Assembly: GCF_020410765.1 (NCBI RefSeq)
Contig: NZ_CP084541.1
Location: 5,634,001 to 5,698,000 of the forward strand
Direction of reading: 5' to 3'
DNA: 64,000 bases
Source: Streptomyces marincola
GTDB lineage: Bacteria > Actinomycetota > Actinomycetes > Streptomycetales > Streptomycetaceae
The notes beneath the pieces are model-generated. The model was not told where the DNA came from. It ran no database searches and saw nothing but the letters and a program-made list of their open reading frames with translations. A program made the position numbers and the translations under genes. This document shows, piece by piece, positions 8,199-15,664 of this stretch. Each line of letters begins with the position of its first letter. Position 1 is the stretch's first letter.

Positions 8199-8930
8199 AT
8201 GAGGAGAACTGGGGACCCGGGGCACGAGGGCGGCGCGGCGGTGGGCGGGGACGCGACGGTGCTCGGACTGCCCGCGCGCGACCGGTGGCTGCTCGTCGCG
8301 GGGGCGCCCGCGCTCGGCGCGCTCGCGGGCGCGGCGGCGCCGTTCGCGGCGGCGTGGGCGGCCGACCGGCCCTGGGCGCCGTTCGGGGGCCCGCTTGAGC
8401 TGATCGCCTCCTTCGACCGGTCGTGGTCCTTCGTGGTCCTCGGTGCCGTCGGCCTGCTGCTCGGGGCGGCCTTCGCGGTGTTCGCCCTCGCCTCGTGCCT
8501 GCGGGTGACCCTGGCAGGGGACGAGGTGCGCCTGGACAAGGACGGCAGGACCCGTTACCTGGAACGCCCGTGCGTGGCCGCGGTGTTCACGGACGGCAGG
8601 CAGCTGGTGATCCTCGCCCAGGACTCGCGGGAGCTGCTGCGCGAGGACTACGAGGGCGGCGCGGCGCGGCTCGCGCGCGGCTTCCGCGCGCACGGCTACC
8701 CGTGGGCGGGGGAGAGCGACCCGCACGCCGAGCTGTACCGCCGCTGGGTCCCCGACACCCCCGACCTGCCGGCCGGGGTGAACGCCGTGCTCGCGGCGCG
8801 CGACAAGGCGCTGCGGAAGAAGCAGGACCGGGACGCCGCCGACCTGCGCGCCGAGGTGCAGAAGTTGGGGATCGTCGTGCGCGACCGCGAGCGGAGGCAG
8901 TACTGGCGGCCCCTGGTCCCCGCTCCCTGA
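8199..8930 (+). CDS. YqeB-family membrane protein
   Basis: 243 residues from ATG 8199. Two hydrophobic segments (about residues 27-52, WLLVAGAPALGALAGAAAPFAAAW, and 73-100, FVVLGAVGLLLGAAFAVFALASCL) are followed by a PH-like domain (VTLAGDEVRLDKDGRTRYLERPCVAAVFTDGRQLVIL) and the conserved tail HGYPWAGESDPHAELYRRWVPDTPDLP...KLGIVVRDRERRQYWRPL. This arrangement matches the actinobacterial YqeB-type family (PH domain after two membrane helices), whose function is unknown. No ribosome site is obvious. It converges with the WYL regulator only 10 bp downstream. Confidence 0.8.
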   Translation: MRRTGDPGHEGGAAVGGDATVLGLPARDRWLLVAGAPALGALAGAAAPFAAAWAADRPWAPFGGPLELIASFDRSWSFVVLGAVGLLLGAAFAVFALASCLRVTLAGDEVRLDKDGRTRYLERPCVAAVFTDGRQLVILAQDSRELLREDYEGGAARLARGFRAHGYPWAGESDPHAELYRRWVPDTPDLPAGVNAVLAARDKALRKKQDRDAADLRAEVQKLGIVVRDRERRQYWRPLVPAP

Positions 8931-8940
8931 CCCGGGGCGC

Positions 8941-9966
8941 TCACCGGGCCCCGCCGGGCTCCCCGGGCCCGGGACCGCCCGTTCCCTGGCCGGGCGCGCC
9001 TCGGGCCGCGGGGCCCGCGGCATCGGCGGCGCGCAGCAACCGGCCGGCGGCTTGCCGCAGCGGCCCGGCCAGCTCCGGCGGGTCCACGAGGTCGAAGTCG
9101 ACGTCGAGCGCGCCCAGCAGGAACACCAGGCCGTGCCTGCTGTCGGCGGTGAAACGCAGCAGGCAGGAGCTGTCGTCCACCGGTTCGAGCCGCCCGTAGG
9201 GCGCTGCCGCGCGCGCCGCCTCCGCGTCGGCGGGCACGTGCAGCCGCACGGTCGCCCGGTGCGGCCACAGCCGCGCGACACTGCCGGTGACGAAGCGGAC
9301 CGCGTCCCCTTCCGGCAGCGGGCGCGGGGTGAACCGCGGCCCGGTCGGCACCCGGCAGCGGAGCCGGTCGACCCGGAACGTCCGCCACCCCTCCCGGTCC
9401 ACGTCCCAGGCCACCAGGTACCAGCGCCCGCCCCAGGCGACCAGCTCGTGCGGTTCCGCGGTGCGGACGCCGGTGCGGCCGTGGTGGTCCTCGTAGTCGA
9501 AGCGCAGCCGCTCGCGGTCCCGGCATGCGGTGGCCACCGCGGTCAGCTGCCGGGCGGGGACCGTGGGCGGGCCCTGCGCGCTCACCGCCCGGACGTGCAG
9601 CGTGTCCATGCGGCGGCGCAGCCGGTCCGGCATCAGCCGGCGCAGTTTCACCAGGGCGCTCACCGCCGTCTCGCCGATTCCCTCGACGCCGCTGCCCGCG
9701 GCGGTCCGCAGGCCGACGGCCACGGCGACGGCCTCGTCCTCGTCCAGCGGCAGCGGGGGCAGCGCGGCCCCCGCGCCCAGCCGGTACCCGCCGGCCGGCC
9801 CGAGGCCGGCCTCGATCGGGTAGTCCAGGCGGCGCAGCCGGTCGATGTCGCGGCGGATCGTCCTGGTGCTGACGCCGAGCCGCTCGGCCAGCGCCGGGGC
9901 CGGCCACTCCCGGCGGGTCTGGAGCAGCCCGAGCAGGCGCAGCAGCCGGGCGGAGGTGTCGGTCAC
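8941..9966 (-). CDS. WYL-domain transcriptional regulator (YafY/DeoR-like HTH)
   Basis: 341 residues from GTG 9966. An N-terminal DeoR-like winged helix (about 1-60, ARLLRLLGLLQTRREWPAPALAERLGVSTRTIRRDIDRLRRLDYPI) is followed by a WYL domain that carries the literal motif GGRWYLVAWD, and a WCX C-terminal part. WYL proteins sense small ligands or nucleic acids and repress or activate adjacent genes. An ATG 11 codons upstream (9999) sits exactly in the middle of a perfect palindrome, so I prefer GTG 9966 and read the palindrome as its operator. The gene is divergent from an NmrA-like oxidoreductase, its likely target. The last 30 residues are Gly/Pro/Ala-rich. Confidence 0.88.
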   Translation of the reverse strand: MTDTSARLLRLLGLLQTRREWPAPALAERLGVSTRTIRRDIDRLRRLDYPIEAGLGPAGGYRLGAGAALPPLPLDEDEAVAVAVGLRTAAGSGVEGIGETAVSALVKLRRLMPDRLRRRMDTLHVRAVSAQGPPTVPARQLTAVATACRDRERLRFDYEDHHGRTGVRTAEPHELVAWGGRWYLVAWDVDREGWRTFRVDRLRCRVPTGPRFTPRPLPEGDAVRFVTGSVARLWPHRATVRLHVPADAEAARAAAPYGRLEPVDDSSCLLRFTADSRHGLVFLLGALDVDFDLVDPPELAGPLRQAAGRLLRAADAAGPAARGAPGQGTGGPGPGEPGGAR

Positions 9967-9984
9967 CCGGCCAGTCTGCACGGC

Positions 9985-10011
9985 GGTGGCGGACAGCATC
10001 TGTCCGCCACC
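9985..10011. promoter_or_regulatory. Perfect 12+3+12 palindrome, likely WYL-regulator operator
   Basis: GGTGGCGGACAG (9985-9996), spacer CAT, CTGTCCGCCACC (10000-10011): every position of the arms pairs. It lies between the divergent WYL regulator (start 9966) and NmrA-like gene (start 10073), placed to control both. A second, shorter inverted repeat (CGCCCGG 10033-10039 / CCGGGCG 10046-10052) lies in the leader of the NmrA-like gene. Confidence 0.7.
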
Positions 10012-10072
10012 GTTCCTACCTTGCTGGAACGACGCCCGGGACGTTCCGGGCGCAGGCACAGAAGGACGTTCC

Positions 10073-10930
10073 ATGACCATTCTCGTGACCGGGGCCACCG
10101 GCACCGTCGGCCGCCACCTCGTCGAGGGGCTGCACGCGGCGGGGCACCGGGTCCGCGCCCTCAGCAGGAGTCCGGAGCGGGCCGCGCTGCCCGAGGGGGT
10201 CGAGGTCGTCGCGGGCGACCTGACCGATCCCGGCGGCCTGTCCGCGGCCTTCTCGGACGTCACGGCGGTGCACTTCATCGGGTTCGACGGCGCGGACTGG
10301 TCACCGCTGGCGCGCGGCCGTGAGCTGGCGGATCTCGCGGCGCGCGGCGGGGCGCGGCGCGTCACGCTCCTGAAGGGCGACCCGGGGCGCACGGACTTCG
10401 AGGACGCCCTCATGGCCGCGGCCGAGACCGGGGGCGCGTTCGCGCTGACCCGGCTGGCCCCCGTGGAGTTCATGGCGAACGCGCTGGAGTGGGCCGGTTC
10501 GGTGCGCGAGGAGGGCGTCGTGCGCGAGGCGTTCCCCGAGGCGCGCAGCGCGATGGTCCACGAGGCCGACATCGCGGCCGTCGCCGCCGCGGCCCTCACG
10601 GCGGAGGGCCACGGCGGGCAGGAGTACTGGCTCACCGGGCCCGAGGCGCTGACGGCGCCCGGCAAGGTCCGCACGATCGCCGGCGTGCTGGGACGCGAGG
10701 TCGCCTACGTCGAGCTGAGCCGGGAGGAGATCGTCGCCCGGTGGCGGCAGGAGGGCTACGCGGAGAGCGACATCGCGTTCTTCCTCGCGATGCGGACGGA
10801 CCCGCCGCCGGCCGGGTACACCGTGCGGCCCACGGTGGAACGGGTCACGGGCCGCCCGCCGCGCACGTTCGCCGCGTGGGTCGCGGAGCACGCCGCCGCC
10901 TTCACGCCCGGGCAGGACGCGGGGGAGTGA
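10073..10930 (+). CDS. NAD(P)-binding NmrA-like atypical short-chain dehydrogenase
   Basis: 285 residues from ATG 10073, preceded by GAAGGA. The N-terminal dinucleotide-binding motif is ILVTGATGTVGRHLV (GxxGxxG), followed by RALSRSPERAALPEGVEVVAGDLTDPGGL, typical of NmrA/SDR-a5 proteins. The C-terminal half (EYWLTGPEALT...REVAYVELSREEIVARW) fits the substrate domain. The family includes quinone reductases (QorB-like) and redox sensors; a canonical catalytic YxxxK is not seen, so it could be an enzyme or a sensor. It is divergent from the WYL regulator and probably controlled by it through the palindrome at 9985-10011. Confidence 0.87.
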   Translation: MTILVTGATGTVGRHLVEGLHAAGHRVRALSRSPERAALPEGVEVVAGDLTDPGGLSAAFSDVTAVHFIGFDGADWSPLARGRELADLAARGGARRVTLLKGDPGRTDFEDALMAAAETGGAFALTRLAPVEFMANALEWAGSVREEGVVREAFPEARSAMVHEADIAAVAAAALTAEGHGGQEYWLTGPEALTAPGKVRTIAGVLGREVAYVELSREEIVARWRQEGYAESDIAFFLAMRTDPPPAGYTVRPTVERVTGRPPRTFAAWVAEHAAAFTPGQDAGE

Positions 10931-10967
10931 GCCGGACGGGAGGCGTTCCCGGGGGCGCCGGCGGGCC

Positions 10968-11519
10968 TCACCGGCCGGCCGGGCGTATCTCGTGTTCGAG
11001 CAGGCTCATGAGGACCAGGTCGTGCCACGCGCCGTCCCTGCGGAACGCCTCCCGGTGTCTGCCGTCCTGGACGAAGCCGACCTTCTCGAACGCGCGGATC
11101 GCGCGCGTGTTGCCGGCCGCCACCCACAGGGCGACCGAGTGCAGCCGCATCTGGTCGAATCCGTACCGGCAGATCACGCGCACGGCGTCGGTGCCGTGCC
11201 CCCGCCCCCAGAACTCCTTCTCGCCGAGGTAGACGTCGAGTTCGGCCCGCCCGTGCTCCGGGCGGGCGTCGCGCAGGCAGACGACGCCGATGAGCCGGCC
11301 CTCGGCGAGCGTCTCGATCATCAGCAGGATCTGCTCGTAGGAGTTCCGCTCGCGCTCGGCCGCCCGGTGCAGGGTGTGGGCCAGCGACTCGGGATGCTCG
11401 GTGTCGAGCCAGCGGATCACGTCCGGGTCGCTGTTCCAGCGCCACAGTGACTCGGCGTCGGCCGGTTCCATGGCACGCAGCCGCACACGTTGTCCGGTCA
11501 GCAAGGCACAAGCTCCCAT
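10968..11519 (-). CDS. GNAT-family N-acetyltransferase (RimJ/RimL type)
   Basis: 183 residues. The segments VRLRAMEPADAESLWRWNSDPDV, AELDVYLGEKEFWGRGHGTDAVRVICRYGF (acetyl-CoA pyrophosphate-binding loop, R/Q-x-x-G-x-G/A form as WGRGHGT) and LWVAAGNTRAIRAFEKVGFVQDGRHREAFRRDGAWHDLVLMSLLEHE are textbook for RimJ/RimL acetyltransferases. Substrates in this group are N-termini of proteins, amino acids or antibiotics; none can be assigned here. It converges with the NmrA-like gene (37 bp) and is divergent from the isochorismatase-fold gene. Confidence 0.88.
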   Translation of the reverse strand: MGACALLTGQRVRLRAMEPADAESLWRWNSDPDVIRWLDTEHPESLAHTLHRAAERERNSYEQILLMIETLAEGRLIGVVCLRDARPEHGRAELDVYLGEKEFWGRGHGTDAVRVICRYGFDQMRLHSVALWVAAGNTRAIRAFEKVGFVQDGRHREAFRRDGAWHDLVLMSLLEHEIRPAGR

Positions 11520-11629
11520 CGGGTCGGGCTCACGGTTCTCGGCCGGTCCTATCAGGACACGTCCATAAGCCTCAACGCATTAACCCACCAGGGAAGTTGC
11601 CGCGAGGTCCGGGTTGCTACGCTGCGCCG

Positions 11630-12154
11630 ATGGCACCTGTGCTGCTTCTCATCGACTTATCGAAGAATCTCCTCGCGCCCGGCGCCGTGCCGGACGCGGC
11701 GAAGGTCTCCGCCGTGATCGAGGGCCTGCTCGCCCGGGCCCGCTCGGCCGGCGCCCTCGTGATCCACGCGCGCCCGGCGGACGGTCCTGGAGCCGCCGGA
11801 CCGCCCGGCGGCCCGGAGGAATCCAGCCGGGGAACGCTCCACCGCGGGCCGGCCGACGAGCCCGTCGTGGAGTGGGAAGGACCCCACGCCTTCGCGGGCA
11901 GCGGCCTCGCCGGGCTGATCCCGGTGGGCGCCGAGGTCATCGTCGCGGGGGCGGAGAGCGAGGGGGGCGTGCGCGCCACCGCGCTCGCCGCGCTCGACCG
12001 CGGGCACCGCGTGGTGCTCGTGCGCGGGGCGCACGCCAGCCACCGGGCGGGCATGGCGCGCGAGACGGAGGCGACGCTGCGCGCGGCGGGCGTCGTGGTG
12101 GTCGCGCCCGAGTCCGTGACGTTCGAGCCAGGCGGCGGCCCCACGGACCGCTGA
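11630..12154 (+). CDS. Isochorismatase-fold protein lacking the usual catalytic Lys and Cys
   Basis: 174 residues from ATG 11630. The fold is clear: LLLIDLSKNLLAPG (Asp9 of the triad), central VEVIVAGAESEGGVRATALAALDRGHRVVLVRGAHAS, and the C-terminal strand. In cysteine hydrolases of this family the nucleophile sits in a T-E-x-C-V motif; here it reads S-E-G-G-V, so the Cys is Gly. The region that normally supplies Lys (K-x-x-x-SAF) reads EWEGPHAF, so the Lys is also gone. Gly in place of Cys occurs in true isochorismatases, but those keep the Lys. The protein is therefore likely a non-canonical or inactive member. A stem-loop terminator follows. Confidence 0.85.
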   Translation: MAPVLLLIDLSKNLLAPGAVPDAAKVSAVIEGLLARARSAGALVIHARPADGPGAAGPPGGPEESSRGTLHRGPADEPVVEWEGPHAFAGSGLAGLIPVGAEVIVAGAESEGGVRATALAALDRGHRVVLVRGAHASHRAGMARETEATLRAAGVVVVAPESVTFEPGGGPTDR

Positions 12155-12176
12155 TCCCGCTTCCCGACCTGTCGGC

Positions 12177-12211
12177 CCGCTGCCCGGGCCGGAAGCCGGC
12201 CCGGGCAGCGG
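12177..12211. terminator. Perfect 16-bp stem-loop, bidirectional terminator
   Basis: Arms at 12177-12192 and 12196-12211 pair perfectly around a 3-nt loop. It separates the convergent isochorismatase-fold gene (ends 12154) and fascin-like gene (ends 12233). Confidence 0.8.
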
Positions 12212-12232
12212 AGGCGTGTCACCAGCGGCGGG

Positions 12233-12898
12233 TCACCACAGGTAGAACTGCTCCCAGGAGCCGTTGATCCAGTCGGAACGGGCGCGCAGCGCGTTCTGGA
12301 GCTGGCCGGTGTAGTTCCGCTCGGTCGCCACGAACAGGCCGTTCACCACGGACTGGAAGGCGAACGTGTCGTTCACCTCGTGGTAGTAGAGAACGTAGCG
12401 CTCCCAGCTGCCGACGCCCTCGGAGCGGGCGCGCAGCAGGCCGTTGGAGGCACCCGTGTAGTTCCGCTCGGTCGCCACGTTCAGGCCGTTGGCCTTGTTG
12501 GTGAGGGTGATGGTCTCGGTGACCTCGTCGAAGGTGATCGCGTACTGCTCCCAGCCGCCGTTGAACCAGTCGGAACGGGCGCGCAGCAGGCCGGTGTTCG
12601 GCTCGGCGTAGTTCAGCTCGGCCGCGACGAACAGCCCCGTGTTCATGGACTCGATGGCCCAGGGCAGCTCCTCGACCGTGTCGGAGGAGGCGCTGAGCGG
12701 GGCCACCCCGTCCTCGACGAGCAGTTCGTTCATCAGCTCGGTGTCGACGCGCTCCCAGCCGGCCGGGGCCTGCGCGTCGTCGGCGTTCGCGGGTGCGGCG
12801 GACGCGCTCGTCGCGCCGATCGCCGAGGCGGCCAGCAGGGCGGACAGGGACAGCAGCACAGCGGCGCTCTGTCGTGCGGACTTAGCCACGGATGACAT
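12233..12898 (-). CDS. Secreted three-repeat fascin-like (beta-trefoil) protein
   Basis: 221 residues from ATG 12898, or 218 from a GTG at 12889 that is better spaced behind AAGGA. A Sec signal peptide is evident (AKSARQSAAVLLSLSALLAASAIGATSASAAPANA; cleavage near ASA-AP). The mature part has three repeats of roughly 48 residues, each with GL-V-(A/T)E-NY followed by LRARS and a W-E-(Q/R)-Y/F element; the last ends at the C-terminus (SWEQFYLW). This is the fascin-like beta-trefoil pattern, which in other proteins binds actin, carbohydrate or other ligands; the ligand here is unknown. The repeats are visible at DNA level too (CGAGCGGAAC-type blocks). An extracellular binding or adhesion role is inferred. 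Confidence 0.8.
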   Translation of the reverse strand: MSSVAKSARQSAAVLLSLSALLAASAIGATSASAAPANADDAQAPAGWERVDTELMNELLVEDGVAPLSASSDTVEELPWAIESMNTGLFVAAELNYAEPNTGLLRARSDWFNGGWEQYAITFDEVTETITLTNKANGLNVATERNYTGASNGLLRARSEGVGSWERYVLYYHEVNDTFAFQSVVNGLFVATERNYTGQLQNALRARSDWINGSWEQFYLW

Positions 12899-13254
12899 TC
12901 CTTCGTTCGATCGGCTCGCGGGCAGACGGCTCCGGGGAGGCGTGCGGTGCACCCGCGAGGTGTGCGCGAGGAGCGGTGCCGGCCGTGCCATCGGCTGCGC
13001 ACGGCCCCCCGGCGGCGTCGAGCCCCCCTTCGCGCCGCGGCCCCCAAGTCCGCGGCACCCGCAGGGACATGGCACCGCCCGGCGGGCGCTGCGCCCGCCG
13101 GCCAGGGCCATGACACCACCCCTTGCGCACAATGTAGATCAACTGTGCGAAGAACGGGCGTCCTTTACGTGAACTGGCGTTTGGTGTGGGGGTTGTGGTC
13201 ATTCCTGGCGTTCAGCCGCGGGTTCCCGGGTCGTGCTCGGCGCCCGGCCTCCGC
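12899..13254. other. Intergenic region between chromate transporter and fascin-like gene
   Basis: No gene is convincing in 356 bp. A 10-bp GC hairpin (13079-13088 / 13092-13101) may terminate the transcript from the chromate transporter. CGCACA (13126-13131) and TGTGCG (13144-13149) form an inverted repeat in an AT-richer patch that could hold the promoter of the fascin-like gene. Confidence 0.4.
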
Positions 13255-14490
13255 TCAGCCGACCGGCCAGCCGGCGAGTGCCGCCGCGACGCCGAGCGCG
13301 CCGGACAGCAGGAGCGTCGCCACGAGGCCGCGGCCGAGCGCGAGCAGCAGGCCGGCGAGGGCCAGGACGCCGAACTGCCAGGCGTGGCCGAGGGCGAGGG
13401 CGAGCGGGATCGCCGAGCCGCAGATCGCGCCGATCACCGCGGGGCCGGCGCCGTCGAAGAACCCCTGCGCCACCGGGCTCCGGCGCAGCCGGTCCAGGTG
13501 CCCGCCGCCGAGGACCACCAGCAGGAACGAGGGGCCGAACGCCACGGCCGCCGCCAGCAGCCCGCCCGCGAGTCCGCCCGCCGCCCAGCCGACCACGGCG
13601 ACGGTCTGCACCACCGGGCCCGGCGTGATCTGCCCGAGCGCGACGGCGTTCAGGAACTCCCCGTCGTCCATCCAGCCGTACCCGTCGACCGCGTCCGCCT
13701 GCATCAGCGGGATGATGACGAAGCCGCCGCCGTAGGACAGGGCGCCCACCTTGTAGGCCACCCAGGTCAGCGCGGAGAGGCCGGCCGCCGCCGCGCTGAG
13801 CGGGACGGCCGCGAGCAGCAGCCACAGCCGCAGGCGCGCGCCCCGCGCCCGCGCGCCGCCCGGCTCCGCCGCCGGGGCCGGCTCCGCCCCGGCGCCGGGC
13901 GTCCGGCCCGCGGGGGCCGTGCGCCGCCCGGCCGCCCGGCGGCGCACGGCGACCTCCACGAGCCCGGCGGCGGCCAGCACCACCACAAGCCAGGGACCGA
14001 GCAGCACGCCGGCGACGGCCCCCGCCGCCAGGTAGCAGGCCCAGCGCGCCCTGGCCCCCCGCCCCGCGGCGTGCCGGAAGCTCCCCGGCGCCATGCGCGC
14101 GCCGGCCTGCACGGCCACCGCGGCCACGGCCGCGCCCGCCCCGGCCGCCGCGCCGCCGACCCACAGCGGCGGGTCGCCCGCGAGGAACAGCGCCGCGAGC
14201 GCCAGGATCAGCACCAGGCCGGGCAGGATGAAGCACAGGCCCCCGACCACCGCGCCCCACGTGCCCCTGAGCCACCACGCGGTGAGGATGGCCAGCTGGG
14301 TGGAGGCGGGGCCGGGTGCCAGGTTGGCCGCCGCGATGCCGTCCTCGAAGTCCTTCGCCCGGATCCAGCCGCGGCGTTCCACGCACAGCTCCCGCAGCAG
14401 CGCGATGTGCACCGGGGGACCGCCGAAGCCGACCACGCCGATGCGTGTCCACTCCCGGGCGATGAGAGCGAGCGGAACGCGCTGGTGCAC
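13255..14490 (-). CDS. chrA: Chromate transporter, two-domain CHR/ChrA type
   Basis: 411 residues from GTG 14490 with GGAG five bases upstream. Two homologous CHR halves are visible. The first has GVVGFGGPPVHIALL, NLAPGPASTQLAI and several membrane segments; the second has YKVGALSYGGGFVIIPLMQ and ALGQITPGPVVQTVAVVGW. About 10 hydrophobic segments place it in the inner membrane. Long ChrA proteins export chromate, competing with sulfate uptake, and give chromate tolerance. A long Ala/Gly/Pro/Arg-rich linker (about residues 185-225) joins the halves. No chromate regulator (ChrB) is adjacent, so the in vivo role is inferred from family only. Confidence 0.88.
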   Translation of the reverse strand: MHQRVPLALIAREWTRIGVVGFGGPPVHIALLRELCVERRGWIRAKDFEDGIAAANLAPGPASTQLAILTAWWLRGTWGAVVGGLCFILPGLVLILALAALFLAGDPPLWVGGAAAGAGAAVAAVAVQAGARMAPGSFRHAAGRGARARWACYLAAGAVAGVLLGPWLVVVLAAAGLVEVAVRRRAAGRRTAPAGRTPGAGAEPAPAAEPGGARARGARLRLWLLLAAVPLSAAAAGLSALTWVAYKVGALSYGGGFVIIPLMQADAVDGYGWMDDGEFLNAVALGQITPGPVVQTVAVVGWAAGGLAGGLLAAAVAFGPSFLLVVLGGGHLDRLRRSPVAQGFFDGAGPAVIGAICGSAIPLALALGHAWQFGVLALAGLLLALGRGLVATLLLSGALGVAAALAGWPVG

Positions 14491-14560
14491 GGGGGCTCCA
14501 TGAGAACGGGCGGACGGGACGCGCCGACTCTAGGACCCCGGTGTGAACTCCGGGTGACGA

Positions 14561-15559
14561 TCAGGCCAGCGTCGCGACCAGCAGCGCCTTGATGGTGTGC
14601 AGCCGGTTCTCCGCCTGGTCGAAGACCACGGACCGCGGCGACTCGAAGACCTCGTCGGTGACTTCGAGCGAGTCGAGGCCGTGCCGCGCGTGGATCTCGC
14701 GGCCGACCTCGGTGCCGAGGTCGTGGAACGCGGGCAGGCAGTGCAGGAATCTCACCTCGTCGTTCCCCGTGGCCCGCAGCACCTCGGCGGTCACCGCGTA
14801 CGGGCGCAGCAGCGCGATGCGTTCGTCCCACACCTCCTTCGGCTCGCCGAGGGAGACCCACACGTCCGTGGCGACGAAGTCCGCGCCGTGCACTCCCTCG
14901 GCCACGTCCTCGGTGAGCGTGAGCCGCGCCCCGGTCTCCTGGGCCAGCCGCTCGGCCTCGGCCCGCACCGCGGCGTCGGGCCACAGGGCCGACGGCGCCA
15001 CGATCCGCACGTCCATGCCCAGCAGGGCGCCGGTGACCAGGTAGGAGTTGCCCATGTTGCTGCGGGCGTCGCCGAGGTAGGCGAACGCCGTCCTGGCCAG
15101 CGGCTTGGCGCAGTGCTCGGTCATCGTGAGCACGTCGGCGAGCATCTGCGTGGGGTGCCACTCGTCCGTCAGCCCGTTGTACACCGGAACGCCCGCGTGG
15201 GCGGCCAGCTCCTCGACCGTGCGCTGCGCGCTGCCCCGGAACTGGATCGCGTCGAACATCCGGCCGAGCACGCGGGCGGTGTCCCGCACCGACTCCTTGT
15301 GCCCGATGTGGGAGCCGGCGGGGTCGAGGACCGTGGTGGCGGCGCCCTGGTCCGCGGCGGCCACCTCGAACGCGCAGCGGGTGCGCGTCGAGGACTTCTC
15401 GAAGACCAGCGCTATGTGCTTGCCGCTCAGGGTCCTGGTCTCGGTGCCGGACCGCTTGGCCGCCTTCAGGTCGGCGGCCAGGTCGACCAGCGAGCGGAAC
15501 TCCGCGGGGGTGAGGTCCAGCTCCTTGAGAAGGTGGCGGCCCGAAAGATCTGTCGCCAT
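14561..15559 (-). CDS. argF: Ornithine carbamoyltransferase
   Basis: 332 residues from ATG 15559. Converts ornithine and carbamoyl phosphate to citrulline, or the reverse in the arginine deiminase pathway. The carbamoyl-phosphate site FEKSSTRTRCAFEVAA, the motif DEWHPTQMLAD and the ornithine site FLHCLPAFHD are intact. Downstream of arginine deiminase on the same strand, 105 bp apart, which points to the catabolic form (ArcB) rather than the arg biosynthetic cluster. The gap carries TGCATA-type ARG-box half-sites (15611-15648), so ArgR probably controls it. A start 12 codons upstream (15595) is possible but has no conserved-looking sequence. Confidence 0.93.
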   Translation of the reverse strand: MATDLSGRHLLKELDLTPAEFRSLVDLAADLKAAKRSGTETRTLSGKHIALVFEKSSTRTRCAFEVAAADQGAATTVLDPAGSHIGHKESVRDTARVLGRMFDAIQFRGSAQRTVEELAAHAGVPVYNGLTDEWHPTQMLADVLTMTEHCAKPLARTAFAYLGDARSNMGNSYLVTGALLGMDVRIVAPSALWPDAAVRAEAERLAQETGARLTLTEDVAEGVHGADFVATDVWVSLGEPKEVWDERIALLRPYAVTAEVLRATGNDEVRFLHCLPAFHDLGTEVGREIHARHGLDSLEVTDEVFESPRSVVFDQAENRLHTIKALLVATLA

Positions 15560-15610
15560 GGGGGCTCCGTATGTCGCGCGGGAGGTCGGGTCCATCGTTT
15601 CCGCATGGGG

Positions 15611-15648
15611 AGATGGAATTGTATGCGGAATTCTACATGGCTATGCAG
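15611..15648 (-). promoter_or_regulatory. Candidate ARG boxes upstream of argF
   Basis: An unusually AT-rich patch in the arcA-argF gap. On the minus strand it reads CTGCATAGCC then ATGTAGAATTC then CGCATACAATTC, with TGCATA and GCATA half-sites typical of actinobacterial ArgR operators. It lies 50-90 bp upstream of the argF start. Confidence 0.5.
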
Positions 15649-15664
15649 GGCTGTGTCAGGAGGG

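Noticed and set aside
4006..12154. A secondary-metabolite cluster next to the SARP-type regulator.
   Set aside because: The genes are unrelated single enzymes and regulators on both strands, with no polyketide, peptide or terpene synthase.
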